The notes beneath the pieces are model-generated. The model did no database searches. It was given only the letters and a program-made list of their open reading frames with translations, and had not been told where the DNA came from. Of a stretch of 64,000 bases of DNA, positions 47,201 to 58,400 are shown one piece after another; the first letter of the stretch is position 1, and each line of letters begins with the position of its first letter. Source of the stretch: Lingula anatina (lineage: Eukaryota > Brachiopoda > Lingulata > Lingulida > Lingulidae); assembly GCF_001039355.2 (NCBI RefSeq), contig NW_019775383.1, forward strand, positions 9,798 through 73,797, in the 5' to 3' direction. The position numbers and the translations under genes were made by a program.

Positions 47201-50200
47201 CCTATTGCAGCAGGGCATTCCGATGGCAAAATACTTTTTTGTATTAGTATCCCAGCGGGCAAATTATGTTGTTTTAACGTTGAAACAACGTTGAACCAAA
47301 AAATAAATAAATAAATAGGAAAAAAAAATCATCTTGCGTAAATAATCTTCTGAAACCTGGAGAGTGGGGTATTCTTACTTCCACACAAGCAACACCAAAC
47401 CCTTCTTTTTTTTTTTTTTTTTTTTTTGTAAAATATTTTTTTCAAATATTATATTGCAAACACATACAGACACCATAGTGCAAGGGCAATAACCTAGTTC
47501 ACTCAGATAACAAGCACATGTTATGGAAACACATTACAACCGATTGGACCCGTATTCACCATGTAGGCCTACATCTACATTAGAATGAATTGAATATGCG
47601 GGGCATAAAATGACTTTCTCTAAAAAAGATACATAGAACACCCACAACAGAAATATCAGGGCCATATGAGGTAGCGGTTAGACTGTCAAGCCATTACCAG
47701 CTGAACCATGAGGTCATGCAATGTTAACTGGGCATTTAAACGTATCCTGCAGCGAAGGCCATCCCTTACGAATTGGGCCAATTTCCTATAGGATCCTATA
47801 GGACTTTTTCGTGAGGGATTCATAATAAATGATAGGTTTCAAACTTGGGTGTCGAGACTATTAACACAATCTTTTGGCGAAAAATCATTCCATTACGCGG
47901 CACCACATGAGTGGAATAAATTTCCTGTGGACTTGAGAAGCATTAGCTCAGTGAAGGATTTTAAAAAAGCTTTAAAAACATACCTTTTTAACAAATTTTA
48001 TTAAAGATCATTTTATAACTCGGAAATATTAACTGAACATCATTATCTTACCTCAAACTCTTAGGTCATATTTTATTAATTCAATTAATCTTAACTTTGT
48101 TTTTAGTTTTTAGTTTGTTAAGTCTACAGAACATACAGGGTTACTACTTAATATGGAATATTTTTTATCATTGTTATTTTTGAGTGCTGATTATATATAT
48201 TTTGGCTTGATTCATCAAAAAAGTATATCACTGAGTGAGAAAAATATCCAGTCTTCTATTGTGAGATATTTTGGTCAATAATATCAAATCTGACGTAAGA
48301 GTCATTCAAAAGAAAAGAACACCCCCAGAAAACCATATCAACAGTTTGATGTCAGTATTAACTTTAAGCTAAGATATGAAAGAAAATGATAGCCTCCGGA
48401 CAGTGATATGTTACACAGTCAACGAAATCATTACAGTAAATCATGAAAAGTCATCAATAGCGGGGATGACCTCCAGCAGCCGCTTGCAGCGCCCTCATCC
48501 TAAATGCCATACCCTGTGACAAGTTTTTTAGAGTTTGGATGGGGATATCATTCCACGCAGTGATATTTGCCTGTCGCATTTCATCACTATTTACCGGCCG
48601 ATGACCATAGCTATTAATTCTCTGAGTTTCTTCCGCCCACAGATTTTCAATTGGGTTCATTACTGGGAAGTTTGCAGGCCAGGGCAGTTGCTGAACCCAT
48701 TGGTTTTGAAGAAAAACAGTGATTCTGCGAGCTCGATGTGGGGTTGCACAGTCGTCTTGGTACACAAAGTTGTTCCTGAAGATGACTCTTTCAAATCGAA
48801 GCATTGTTTGCTGTAGAATGTCTCTGTAGGAACCCTGGTTGAGGTTGCCTCCTAGAAAAACCAACTGGTTCTGGGCATGGAATGCTCCCCAAACAGAGAC
48901 GTTACCACCCCCTGCTTGCACCCAAGGTAGTACACAATCATCGTTTTATGCCCCTCGTACACGTCGGCGGGACGGATTCGACAGTCAACCCCCTAAATTC
49001 CATATCTGGCCTCATCACTGAAAACGACGTGATTCCAGTGTTTTGGCTGCAAACGCACGTGGTCCCCAGCCCATTGCAGACGTCGCTGTGTATGACCTGC
49101 TGATAACAGTGGTTTCCCTACTGGCCTTCGTGCAAAATAACCGGCTTGCTGTAATCTCTTGTTTACAAGGGACCTTGAAACGGGCGTTTGAAAGGCATTC
49201 TGCCACTCTTTTTTTGAGGACACTGGTTGCCTTTGTACGACCAGCACGGCGCACTCTAAGGAGAAGGTGATCCTGTCTTCTTGGTGTGGTACGCGGACAC
49301 CCTGGTGGAAGTATTGGAGTAGATGCCCCTGTTGTAGCATTTGTTTGGAGGACTTTACTAACGGTTCCTGAAAAATGTTGAGTTGTCTGGCAATGGCTGT
49401 CCGTTTCTAGCCATTTTCTCTGAGACCAAGAATCCCATAGTAAGCTGCGTTGCTTAGCTGTCGAACCATATCTTCTCTAAGGTACCTGACAAGTTTCAGA
49501 GCGATCCCTTTGTTGCTTCTCTAAATACACTCCAAAGATTGACCAAACCCATGCGTTTTTACAAGGGCAGAAATTGCCTAAAAGACCACCCCTCACATTT
49601 CTGACCACAGAACATGCAACTGCTTACATTAGTTGTTTCGAATGTAGCATGGTAATTAGGTAACACACCTGGCTACACATAAAGTGACACCTCAGTTTTG
49701 GATTTAAAAGAGTAAGAGAGAAAATAAATACTTTGTAGAAAATTTACTCGCCAAAAAATAATATTCATTATTAAGTAGTAACCCTGTATTTTATGAGTTT
49801 TAGACTTACAATAAATGTATCATATTATTATCTAATGTTGTGTAATCGATTAAAACGCCGCTTTTGTTCAACACTGTATCCGTCTACCAGATTGAGATAA
49901 ATAACTCACGCACAAAGCAGACTGTCCTCTTCAAAGTTGAGGCCGATTATTTTCAATTGACCAGTAGTCTACAGGTTGAATTGCCTCTGGGTCTAAAACT
50001 TTACAGGTAGTAGGAATTGCACTTAGTTTCAATATGATGACTTACCGAAAGACACAGACAAATATTAAAAGAGATATAAAAAAGAGAGCATTTTGAACAA
50101 TGATGTCAACAAAACATGCCTTCTGTTTCGTAGATACCATATGTTCAAGTACAGTGTACTAACCTTGTTTAAATCAACTAAGGGTAGTCGTCTAGATATC

Positions 50201-50421
50201 GCTAGCCTGTTTTTAAGGACATCAACCCAGCGTTTTTTAATCTTCTGTCTTCCAGCCAAAGTTAAAGCACTGTCTTCACGAAAGCACCTCAGTAATAAGG
50301 TAAATCCTTCATACCACCAGCGACCGGTGAGGGTATCCGACAACAGCAACGTCCGGTCTTCTTCGGAGAAATGACTGAAAATACTTTCCTCTGTGAGAGG
50401 AATCAGTTGTTCTTGGGACAT
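44224..50421 (-). CDS. Sulfotransferase family protein S4
   Basis: Exons: 50164-50421 (A), 45679-45862 (B), 45295-45525 (C), 44224-44756 (D). These give 401 residues in frame. The start is MSQEQLIPLTEESIF. The PAPS loop in exon B is FIIGPPRTGTTFLHKLLFSD. Exon D has FKDNFH, HTYRNPSASVASLCS, HRFIDIAFDDLV and NPQNNYGRHKYDL. Very close to S2 over exons B-D. Its 4.3-kb first intron holds a broken proximal exon A (45892-45990), a Tc1 remnant, a palindromic MITE, and a non-LTR 3' end with a nested Tc1-like element. The stop codon lies only about 35 bp from the S3 upstream block, so the genes are packed head to tail. Confidence 0.85.
45892..45990 (-). pseudogene. Broken proximal exon A in S4 intron
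   Basis: The minus-strand translation gives HFSNKD...LSDTLTGRWWYEGLTLLLR, matching exon A codons about 15-50. The start codon, N-terminal signature and 3' end with splice donor are gone. It corresponds in position to the intact proximal S2 exon at 34609-34866. Confidence 0.75.
46140..46720 (-). mobile_element. Degenerate Tc1-like remnant
   Basis: Fragments of translation resemble the Tc1 transposase tail (a region followed by CTAAAAACCTATCC..GGAATGCC, compare LKNLSQGMAFRMRAL in the element at 48136). The segment also occurs in inverted orientation in S6 (about 60020-60670). Heavily decayed. Confidence 0.45.
47038..47132. mobile_element. 95-bp hairpin MITE (CAGCAGGC-type)
   Basis: The ends CAGCAGACAAACGACATTGA and TCAATGTCGTTTGCCTGCTG are inverted repeats. 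The interior is full of ATCAACGTTGAATCAACG words. A related fragment starts at about 47252 (CCAGCGGGCAAATTATG). Confidence 0.6.
47868..49840 (+). mobile_element. Non-LTR retrotransposon 3' end, interrupted by Tc1
   Basis: 47870-48004 encodes the last 44 residues of a non-LTR reverse transcriptase (HYAAPHEWNKFPVDLRS, then SVKDFKKALKTYLFNKFY and stop), a very common C-terminal signature. Its 3' UTR continues to about 48135, is split by a Tc1-like element, and resumes at 49788. The empty site is visible in the S2 paralogue near 36480-36505, where CTATTAACACA runs straight into TAATGTTGCG. Confidence 0.8.
48136..49785 (-). mobile_element. Tc1/mariner-like DNA transposon
   Basis: The terminal inverted repeat starts CAGGGTTACTACTTAAT and its complement ends at 49785. 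TA duplicates flank both ends (48134-48135, 49786-49787). The transposase on the minus strand is split between frames: 48993-49340 (HVVFSDEARYGI region) and 48454-48921 (GNVSVWGAF, VYQDDCATPHRA, WPANFPVMNPIENLW). These carry parts of the DDE catalytic domain. At least one frameshift near 48920-48995 makes it non-autonomous. Confidence 0.85.
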
Positions 50422-51230
50422 TATCCGGAATTGTTAGCACGAAAGGTAAAACACCTACTTCTGTATCTCAAATACCTGTGCTAGCCTTATATTTGTATTT
50501 AATGGAGTTTAGTTCAAGGCGTACCCTGAAACTGAGTCAATGTGTTAGAAGTAAAGAATACGAAACAAAATGATCCAATTACGCATCACGTACTGCCAGT
50601 TATTGACAATTGACTCAGAGGAAATACTGGCGTATACATGATTTAGGCTTGTTAAGGTATTTTCAATGTTTTTGTTTCAAAGCTTAAACTGAGAAATTTA
50701 ACAAGCAATACTGTCTGGGTGGGAGGATGGTGTGGTGATTTCAAAGCACAATCTCATGGGTCTGACGAATAGGGTTTCAGACGAAAACGATTCCATATCT
50801 TCCTAGTAAGCGGCTATATAATTTAAAGGTACCTGTAACATTGTCTTCAGCCAAAAACTGCACAGCATCTCGGATAACCCCGGCTTATTCTGTGATAGGA
50901 CACGAGACATTTGGCACTCTGTACAACGACAGACTAATATTGCTGGATCAATTAAGCAAAGGCTCTAGAGTCGAAGAAAACTGTTCTTTTCTCGAATAAA
51001 AATAGAATTAGTGGTAAAATACAGCATAAGTTTAAAAAAATGGATTTAAAGTAGTATTTTTTCTCAACGTATTAGAAACTTTGTATTGCCTATTCATTTC
51101 AATGAATTTAAAGAAATCAGAATTTACTGAAACAATTTATTGTGTCTTAAATCCATTTAAAGACTCACATTTGTTATGAAGTAGAAACAGAATCTGCTGT
51201 TTTGCAAAACGATACGCTTCAAGTTATTCC
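50422..51230 (-). promoter_or_regulatory. S4 upstream region
   Basis: The first about 570 bp match the upstream blocks of S2 (37073-37640) and S3 (43718-44190), including the sequence next to the ATG. Near 51165-51225 there is a weak trace of exon C (minus strand; codons around CAGAATCTGCTGTTTTGC), so an older gene copy may have ended here. Confidence 0.45.
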
Positions 51231-51234
51231 CAGC

Positions 51235-52310
51235 AAGCAACTCCACGTTGACACCACGAGGTGAGCCGTCTCACTGATTGTGGCAGCAAGGCTACTTTAA
51301 ATGTGGTACCCACGTAACTCTGTAAACGTTATTTTTGCGTGGAATACACGTTTGACCCCCACGTTACGTGTAACGTAGCAGCAATGTTACTCTGAACTTG
51401 GTTCCCACATAAATTTGTAAGAGGTTTGAACGTGAAATACCCGTAAATCTGTAAGGTTTGAACGTGGGATATACATTGCAGCTCCAAGTTACGAATAACA
51501 TGGCAGCAACGTTACTTTGAACGTGGTTTCCACGTAAATTTGTAACCATTTTTTACGTGAAATACACGTTCTACCCCCACGTTACATATAACGTGGTAGC
51601 AACGTTACTTAGAAAGTGGTTTCCACATAAATTTGTAACCATTTTTTACGTGGAATACACGTCCTACCCCCACGTTACATATAACGTGGCAGCAACGTTA
51701 CTTTGAACGTGGTTTCCACGTAAACTTGTAAGAGGTTTGAACGTGGAATACACGTTGCACCCGAACGTTATATATAACGTGGCAGCAACGTTACTTTGAA
51801 CGTGGTTTCCACGTAAATTTGTAACCGTTTTTTTTTTGTGGAAGACACGTTCTACCTCCACGTTATATATAACGTGGCAGCAACGTTCCTTTGAACTTGG
51901 ATTCCACGTGAAATTGTAAGAGGTTTGGAATACATGTTTCAGCACTACGTTACGTGTAACGAAGCAGCAACGTGGTTTCCACGTAAATTTGTAATCGATT
52001 TTTTTTTTTGCGTGGAATACACGTCCTACCCCAAAGTTACATATAACGTGGCAGCAACGTAACTTTGAACGTAGATCCCACGTTAACTTGTAAGAGGTTT
52101 GAATGTGGAATACATGTTTCAGCAACGTTACTTTGAACGATGTTCCCACGTAAATTTGTAACCGTTTTTTACGTGGAAGACACGATTCATCCCCACGTTA
52201 CATATAACGTGGCTGCTACGTTTCTTTGATCGTTGCTTCCACGTAAATTTGTAATCGTTTTTTTACGTTGAGTACACGTTCTACCCCAAGTTACATATAA
52301 AAAATGATAA
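51235..52310. repeat. ACGT-rich minisatellite, about 94-bp period
   Basis: About eleven degenerate units, each with GCAACGTTACTTTGAACGTGG, CCACGTAAATTTGTAA and TACGTGGAATACACGTT words. Starts of units are near 51505, 51600, 51692, 51786, 51880 and 52052. The leading sequence CCCAGCAAGCAACTCCACG resembles the ends of the CAGCAGGC-type MITE at 47038, so this may be a MITE with an expanded core. A 161-codon frame across it is a repeat shadow. Confidence 0.85.
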
Positions 52311-52987
52311 AAGGACCTACATGTGTATAAGTTTTTATTGCCGCCATGCTTAAGCAATGACCTGTATAGTGCATGGGGATGAATGCAATGTCCCAAGATT
52401 GGTGAAATGTTACCCATATAGACGTGCATGCTCTAATGCTTTCTGCACATAATCAACTTCTAACGAGAGGAATTCGAGACATATGCGGAAAAAAGACCAT
52501 AACTTTCAAACAAACCATATTGTGTGTGTGTGTGGGGGGGGGGGGGGGTGGACGTGAAAGAGTGTTTTCCATCATCAATTTTACTACACAGACTTTGGGC
52601 ACAGAACAATTGATGAAAAGTTTACTATCATTATGTGATGTCGGTAGGTCAGTATGATCTCTCCCATGCAATTGCTAGGAGAGATCTAGACGACATAACT
52701 GCACATACAGACAACTAAGTAGTAGTAAATTGGGCTCTAGCAAATACCGTTTTTGTTTTAGTAGTAGTCATATTGTACGACGGGCTAATAGCATACTTAT
52801 TTATAATTGTACCCTGGCTAGAGAGAGCAAGAACATCAGAAACGAGTTTCAAAGCAAGTTCAAGGGATGGATTCGCGGTTCCACTGAACACTAGCTCAGC
52901 AAGCATAACCTGGCAATACCGGAAAACTAGCAGAATAAATTATTACTGGTTTACTCTCTCTCTCCTTCTCTTTCTTTCTCTCTCTCT

Positions 52988-53044
<57 letters not shown>

Positions 53045-53402
53045 AAATGGCTATTTATCGTCACGCATAAACCAGATATCCCTTGTACGTCTCGTGTCAA
53101 TTTCTGACATTATGTGATGCGATGAAAGACAGAGTGTTGTCATGGTAATGTAAATGGGTCTCTACATTTCACATTCAGCACTTCTCGGCCAATCAGACTC
53201 ATTGGTTCATTGTCGTGAGCTGCCCTTGACATGTCGGCCACGCCTTGGACTACATGCCATTAAATGAAGGACATTCAACTTGCAGGTAACTTTTGGTGAC
53301 TTTAAGATCGACTATTTGGCATAGAATAGAAGTTTCTGAGGCTTATGTTTTGCCTGTACTGAGCAATCTGTCTGATTGAGTTAGCGGTGAGAATATTGAA
53401 CA
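52311..53402 (+). promoter_or_regulatory. S5 upstream region with conserved block
   Basis: 53085-53400 is matched by 57712-58064 upstream of S6, including ATTGTCGTGAGCTGCCC. 52335-52490 matches about 57440-57590. A CCAAT box (GGCCAATCAG) lies at about 53188-53197. A TC microsatellite fills about 52957-53041, and a G-run lies at about 52535-52547. Confidence 0.5.
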
Positions 53403-56400
53403 ATGTCCCAAGGAAAAACTATTCCTCTCACAGAGGAAAGTATTTTAAGTCATTTCTCTGAAGAAGACCGTGAGTTGCTGTTTTCGGATACCCTCACCGG
53501 TCACTGGTGGTATGAAGGATTTACCTTATTACTGAGGTGCTTTCGTGAAGACAAAGTTGTAACTTCGGTAGGAAGACAGGGGATTGAAAGACGCTGGGTT
53601 GATGTCCTTAACAACAGACTAGCAATATCAAGAAGACTGGTTTCAGTTGATTTAAGCAAGGTAAGTACGCGAAGAAACAAACTTTTTGAAAAATGAAGAG
53701 GTGGTTCTCTTGACATCTGTGGTGGTAAATTTCTCATTAGATTATGTCTTTATTTCCACAGTCTTGTAGATGTCTTAAAGTTTAATAAGAGTTGTTTTTG
53801 TCTAGTAAACGGAAAGATTAAGAACGAAGCCTTTAAAAACCTCTACAGCGTTAAGACTAACATTCCACAAAGGTACCGGAATGTGACATTGTAACATTAT
53901 TCTTATGACCCACACCGACCTTTTCACATCGAGCTGGAGTACACTGAATCAGGTCACTTTACGAGGTTCCACCATGCGTACATGATGCTACAAGGTGCTG
54001 TGTTTGTGTTTGTGTGTGTGTGTGTGTGAAGTCACAATGTCTTCGAAAGTTCGATCCCAGCTGTTTAGTTGATCCAAGGGATACTAAGTAGAGACTCAGA
54101 GTTGGTAAAGTGGTCGCTTCAAAAGGTTTTTAAAACGCTATATCGTAATATAAAGACTATTTTAATAAAAGTAAAAAATGTCAATCACATAAACTGAACC
54201 GGTGTAACGAGACTGAGAGTCCGTGTAATAGAAAGTCCGCCCTCCATGTAGTTATAATGGTAAGGGTTCGCCTGACCTAAGTGGGTCAAATACATGGGAC
54301 TTGCCCTAACCTGTACTAATTATTTGGGACCCCAGTGAAACGAAATTGAGGGTCCGTGTAACAGAGAGTCAGCCCTACATTTAGTTATAATGGTTATAAG
54401 GTTGAACTAGCTTAAGTGGGTCAAAATCTAGGGCGAGCCTTACCTGTGCAAATGAATTGGAAGCGGACTCTCCATTATGGGGAACTCTCTGTCACCGGTA
54501 CAAGCTATATCAGTTATGTATAGGGTACTTGACGTGAAGACGTCCCATGTCAAAGCAATACTGTACATAGTGTATGCAGCCCAGAACATGTGTAGGGTTG
54601 TATGCTGAGTTGGGGAGGGGGTTGTTGATGGTCTAGGATAAACCTTACATGCAACCATTTATTTGTACTGACCGAAGGAAAAGTGGGAGTTTTGAGATAA
54701 ACTGGGAAAATCTGAAGTTTATGAAGATCCCACCAAAGAAAATTATGGGACTGGCAACCTCCCCCTCCCCTACAATCACAGACACACAGCCCACGGACCT
54801 GAAATGCCTTATGGTACATGCTTATTTTTTAATTGAACGACTGTATGTATTCAAGTACGTTATAATATTTTTATTCAGATCCATATCAAACGGCCGATTT
54901 TCATAATTGGTCCTCTGCGCACTGGCACAAGTTTCCTCCAAAACCTGTTATTCTCCGATCCGAATAATACATCCCTGAAGTTTTATGAAGTTTTGCGACC
55001 AATTATAGATGGCGCCCCTGTCGAGGCGGACCCGAGGGTTATAGAAATTACACAAAGACTAGGTAAGCAATATACACAAACACTGTCTTCTTGTTACCTA
55101 TTAGAGAACAAGTTTTTGCCAACTCTCACCCCTTCAAAGTTGGCGCTATAAAATTATTTGATAGTCAACATCGAACTGATAGTTCAATCTTGAATATTAC
55201 AGCCTTCTATATTATTGAATGTTTGTATTTGTGGGCAAAAATTCTTTCTCCAGTGGGTCGCAAGCCCAGTGGAACAGGTGCTTGAAAATTCACTGCAGGA
55301 TAGATAGATAGATATTTTATTTATTTTGAATTGTGAGCAGAAGCACAAAAATTAAAGAAATCATTTTTCATTTTCACAGTATCAACAAGCCAAGCAGTCG
55401 AAATTGAACAAGAGAGATTAACAAACCGTATATTTACACATACCGTTAGTTTACATTGCGTGTGTATCATGTAACCGCCATATCCGTGACAGTCTTTAAT
55501 TGTGCATTCAATAAACCTTTTAAAAACTTCCGATTTTCAGCTTGGGGTTACGCAACCATGCCTGTTCTGAAAACCATGCACAACCAGGAGGCTGTTGGTC
55601 CAATGGAAGACCACCTTCTATTTGATAACATTGGTGTCTTCAAACAAAACCTTATCCAAGGCGGCAACTGTATAGAGTACATGAAGTGGATGGAGGCGCG
55701 GACCACTGATGAAATGGTTGAAGCTTATCGTTTCCATAAACAGCAGACTCAGCTTATACTTCATAGCAGAGGTTTGCTTTTGCTACTTTTCACCAAATGA
55801 TATCTACTTCTATACATTAATGACTGCGTAATTCAAATTTCTTTTCCCATTTTTTTACAGTTATGACTAAATTTATCACACCTCTCACTGTCATCCATTT
55901 TTATCACGAACCAAATAGTTAGTTAGTTAGTTTATTTCCTATTATTGTCTGGGCAAAACGAACAGTGTTAAAGATTATAAATGGGAATATAGTGAAAATT
56001 TTTCTTCAGAATAAAAAAACTTCTTAAATTTTAGTTTCAGAATCGGTGAACGGCGATCAACGAATAATCTTTAAAGATAATGTTCACAGTTTGTATTTGG
56101 ATGCCCTGCTGAATGTGTATCCGGACGCAATCTTCGTTCACACTTACCGCAATCCGTGCTCCACCGTCGCTTCCTTTAGTTCTTTCCGTGAAACTTACAG
56201 ACTCTTTGCTTATAAACAGTGTGATATAGATTTAGAGCAACTTGGAAGGGAAGTGTTGAATTGGGCATTTCTCCACGGTGGAATAGAGATGATGAAGTTT
56301 AGGAAGAACCACCCAGAACTGGAGCACAGATTCATCGACATTGCATATGACGACCTCGTTATATCACCCATGGATGCTGTGAAGAAAATATACGATCACT

Positions 56401-56576
56401 TTGGCCTGGAACTGACCGACCAAGGGAAAGACATCATGGAGGCGTATGTGAAAGAAAACCCACAAAACAAATATGGCCGCCATGAGTATGACCTGAATCG
56501 TTATCACCTGACAGAAGGGGAAGTTTTGGAGCACTTTAAAGAATATGTGGAGGAGTACAAAATACCATGTTTATAA
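53403..56576 (+). CDS. Sulfotransferase family protein S5
   Basis: Exons: 53403-53660 (A), 54879-55062 (B), 55541-55771 (C), 56041-56576 (D). These give 402 residues with phases 0/1/1 like its relatives. Exon A: MSQGKTIPLTEESILSHFSE. Exon B: FIIGPLRTGTSFLQNLLFSD (PAPS loop, with Leu and Ser substitutions at positions where S2-S4 have Pro and Thr). Exon C: MEDHLLFDNIGVFKQNLIQG. Exon D: FKDNVH (Lys236, His240), HTYRNPCSTVASFSSFRE, HRFIDIAYDDLV and NPQNKYGRHEYDL. First of the three plus-strand tandem copies. All splice sites are canonical and the frame is open. Confidence 0.87.
54190..54495. repeat. Dispersed GAGAGTCC repeat (two part copies)
   Basis: GAGGGTCCGTGTAACAGAGAGTC-like sequence with TAGTTATAATGGTTA, present in S5 intron A. 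Inverted relative to the copies at about 29716-29873 (S1 intron A) and 35228-35380 (S2). Non-coding, about 160 bp, probably a MITE. Confidence 0.55.
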
Positions 56577-56989
56577 TCAGTGTTAACTTTTATCAGCCGT
56601 CAAATGGTTGGAATTTTTAGGTTATATTATGTTGGTTATTAATACCACGTTTTGCTTAAATACTTCAGCGTTTTACCTGCCCTATACCTGTGACATTTAC
56701 TAGGTGTCATAGTGAAAACGTGGCAACAAACATACTATGTAATCAAAAGCAGTAATATCATTAAAGGGATAACAACGGTTCGTGTGGAATTCATATTTCA
56801 CAATAAATACATTGTAAACAACTCACTGAAATATAATAAATTCCATTTTACCCCAAAACAGAGTTTAGGCCGTAATCCTATCTGTGAGAGATGTTATTTA
56901 CATCCCACATCACCGGGACATAAGGTCCACTTTAAAACTAATACAAAAAAGTATTTTGCCACCGGAATGCGCTGAGTTCTTTCCGCAAT

Positions 56990-57720
56990 TGCTGCACTAG
57001 GAAACGGTGTTCAGTGTCAAACACCCGCACTAGGTAATGCAAAGATACAACGCGTAGGGTAAAACATGGCCGTGCCTAGGACGCATTGTCCAATCACAGA
57101 AAGTCTTTCAAGGTGAAGCGCACTATTTAGTTCAAGATATAACGAGCTTTCCTTATCATCTGGGACACTACTATAACTCGTTACCTTAGTATAGTAGCTA
57201 GTCTTTGAGATGCATACGTATCCAGTACGTATATTGAGGGTAAAGACTGGTCACTATGCTTGAAAAATGACAGAGAATACTTTCCTCTGTGAAAAAAATA
57301 TCCGAAACTGTCTAAAAACCATGCATTTTATATTTTATCATATCATAATCAAGGAAAGTAAAAAATATATATATAGCATGTGACAAATTGTGTTTATACC
57401 AGCAGCGAAAACTAAAACATGATAAAACGATCAATATATGTTTGGTTGCCGACACGCTTAAGCAATGACCTGAAAACTGCAATGTTACAAGATGATGGAA
57501 ACTATGTTACCCATATAGGCGTGCATGCTCTAATGCACTTTGCACATAATCTACATCTAACGACAGGAATTTGAGACATAAGCTGAGCTAAATGTAGACC
57601 ACGAAATTAACATTCCAAAATAATCATCACTATGATATGAAAAGCGGTGTGTACTAACGTTGCTGAAATCAATTGATGGCAGCGCGGTCTAGCCATCTTT
57701 AGTCTGTAATCTGTATCCCC
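56990..57720 (-). pseudogene. Inverted remnant of a minus-type gene start
   Basis: Between S5 and S6 the minus strand carries LTEESILCHF coding sequence (about 57266-57298) and, separately, a degraded exon A end with AAC|GTTAGTAC donor-like sequence (about 57650-57712). The flank 57000-57250 is the reverse complement of S2 sequence at about 34920-35230. It is a fragment of an S2-type first exon region placed in opposite orientation. Confidence 0.6.
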
Positions 57721-58332
57721 TGTAAGTCTCGTTTCAATTTCCGGCAGTATGTGATACGATAAAGGACAGAATGTTGTCATGGTAATGTAAATGGGTCTCT
57801 ACATTTCACATTCAGCACTTCTCGGCTAATCATACACATTGGCTCATTGTCGTGAGCTGCCCCAGTCATGTAAGATACGCCTAGAACTAAATTCCATTTA
57901 TCTAAGTAAAAACAAGTTGTAATTAAGTGGCTTCGCAGATCGGCTCTTGGCTGAAAGTTCTTCACGGCGTTAATAAAGAAGTTTTTAAGGCATATAGGCC
58001 TTACCATTGTTTTGCCTGTACTGAACAATCTGCTTGATTGAATGTACGGTGAGTATATTGAACAATGTCTGGAGTAAAACCTGCATGTATTCCTCTCACA
58101 GAGGAAAGTATTCTTTGCCATTTTTCTGAAGAAGACCGTGAGTTATTGTTGTCGGATACCCTCACCGGTCGCTGGTGGTATGAAGGATTTGCCTTATTAC
58201 TGAGGTGCTTTCGTAAAGACAGGGCTTTAACTTCGGCAGGAAGACAGGGGGTTGAAAGACTCTTGGTTGGTGTCCTTAACAACAGAATAACGATATCTAG
58301 ACGACTGCCGTCAGTTGACTTTAGCAAGGTTA

Positions 58333-58396
<64 letters not shown>
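58333..58396. repeat. TA microsatellite
   Basis: About 32 TA repeats begin 4 bp after the S6 exon A donor, so the intron starts with GTTAGTATATATA. Confidence 0.9.

Positions 58397-58400
<4 letters not shown>

Noticed and set aside
51664-52149. 161-codon minus frame
   Set aside because: It is a shadow of the 94-bp minisatellite; repeated units give repeated peptide words without a domain.
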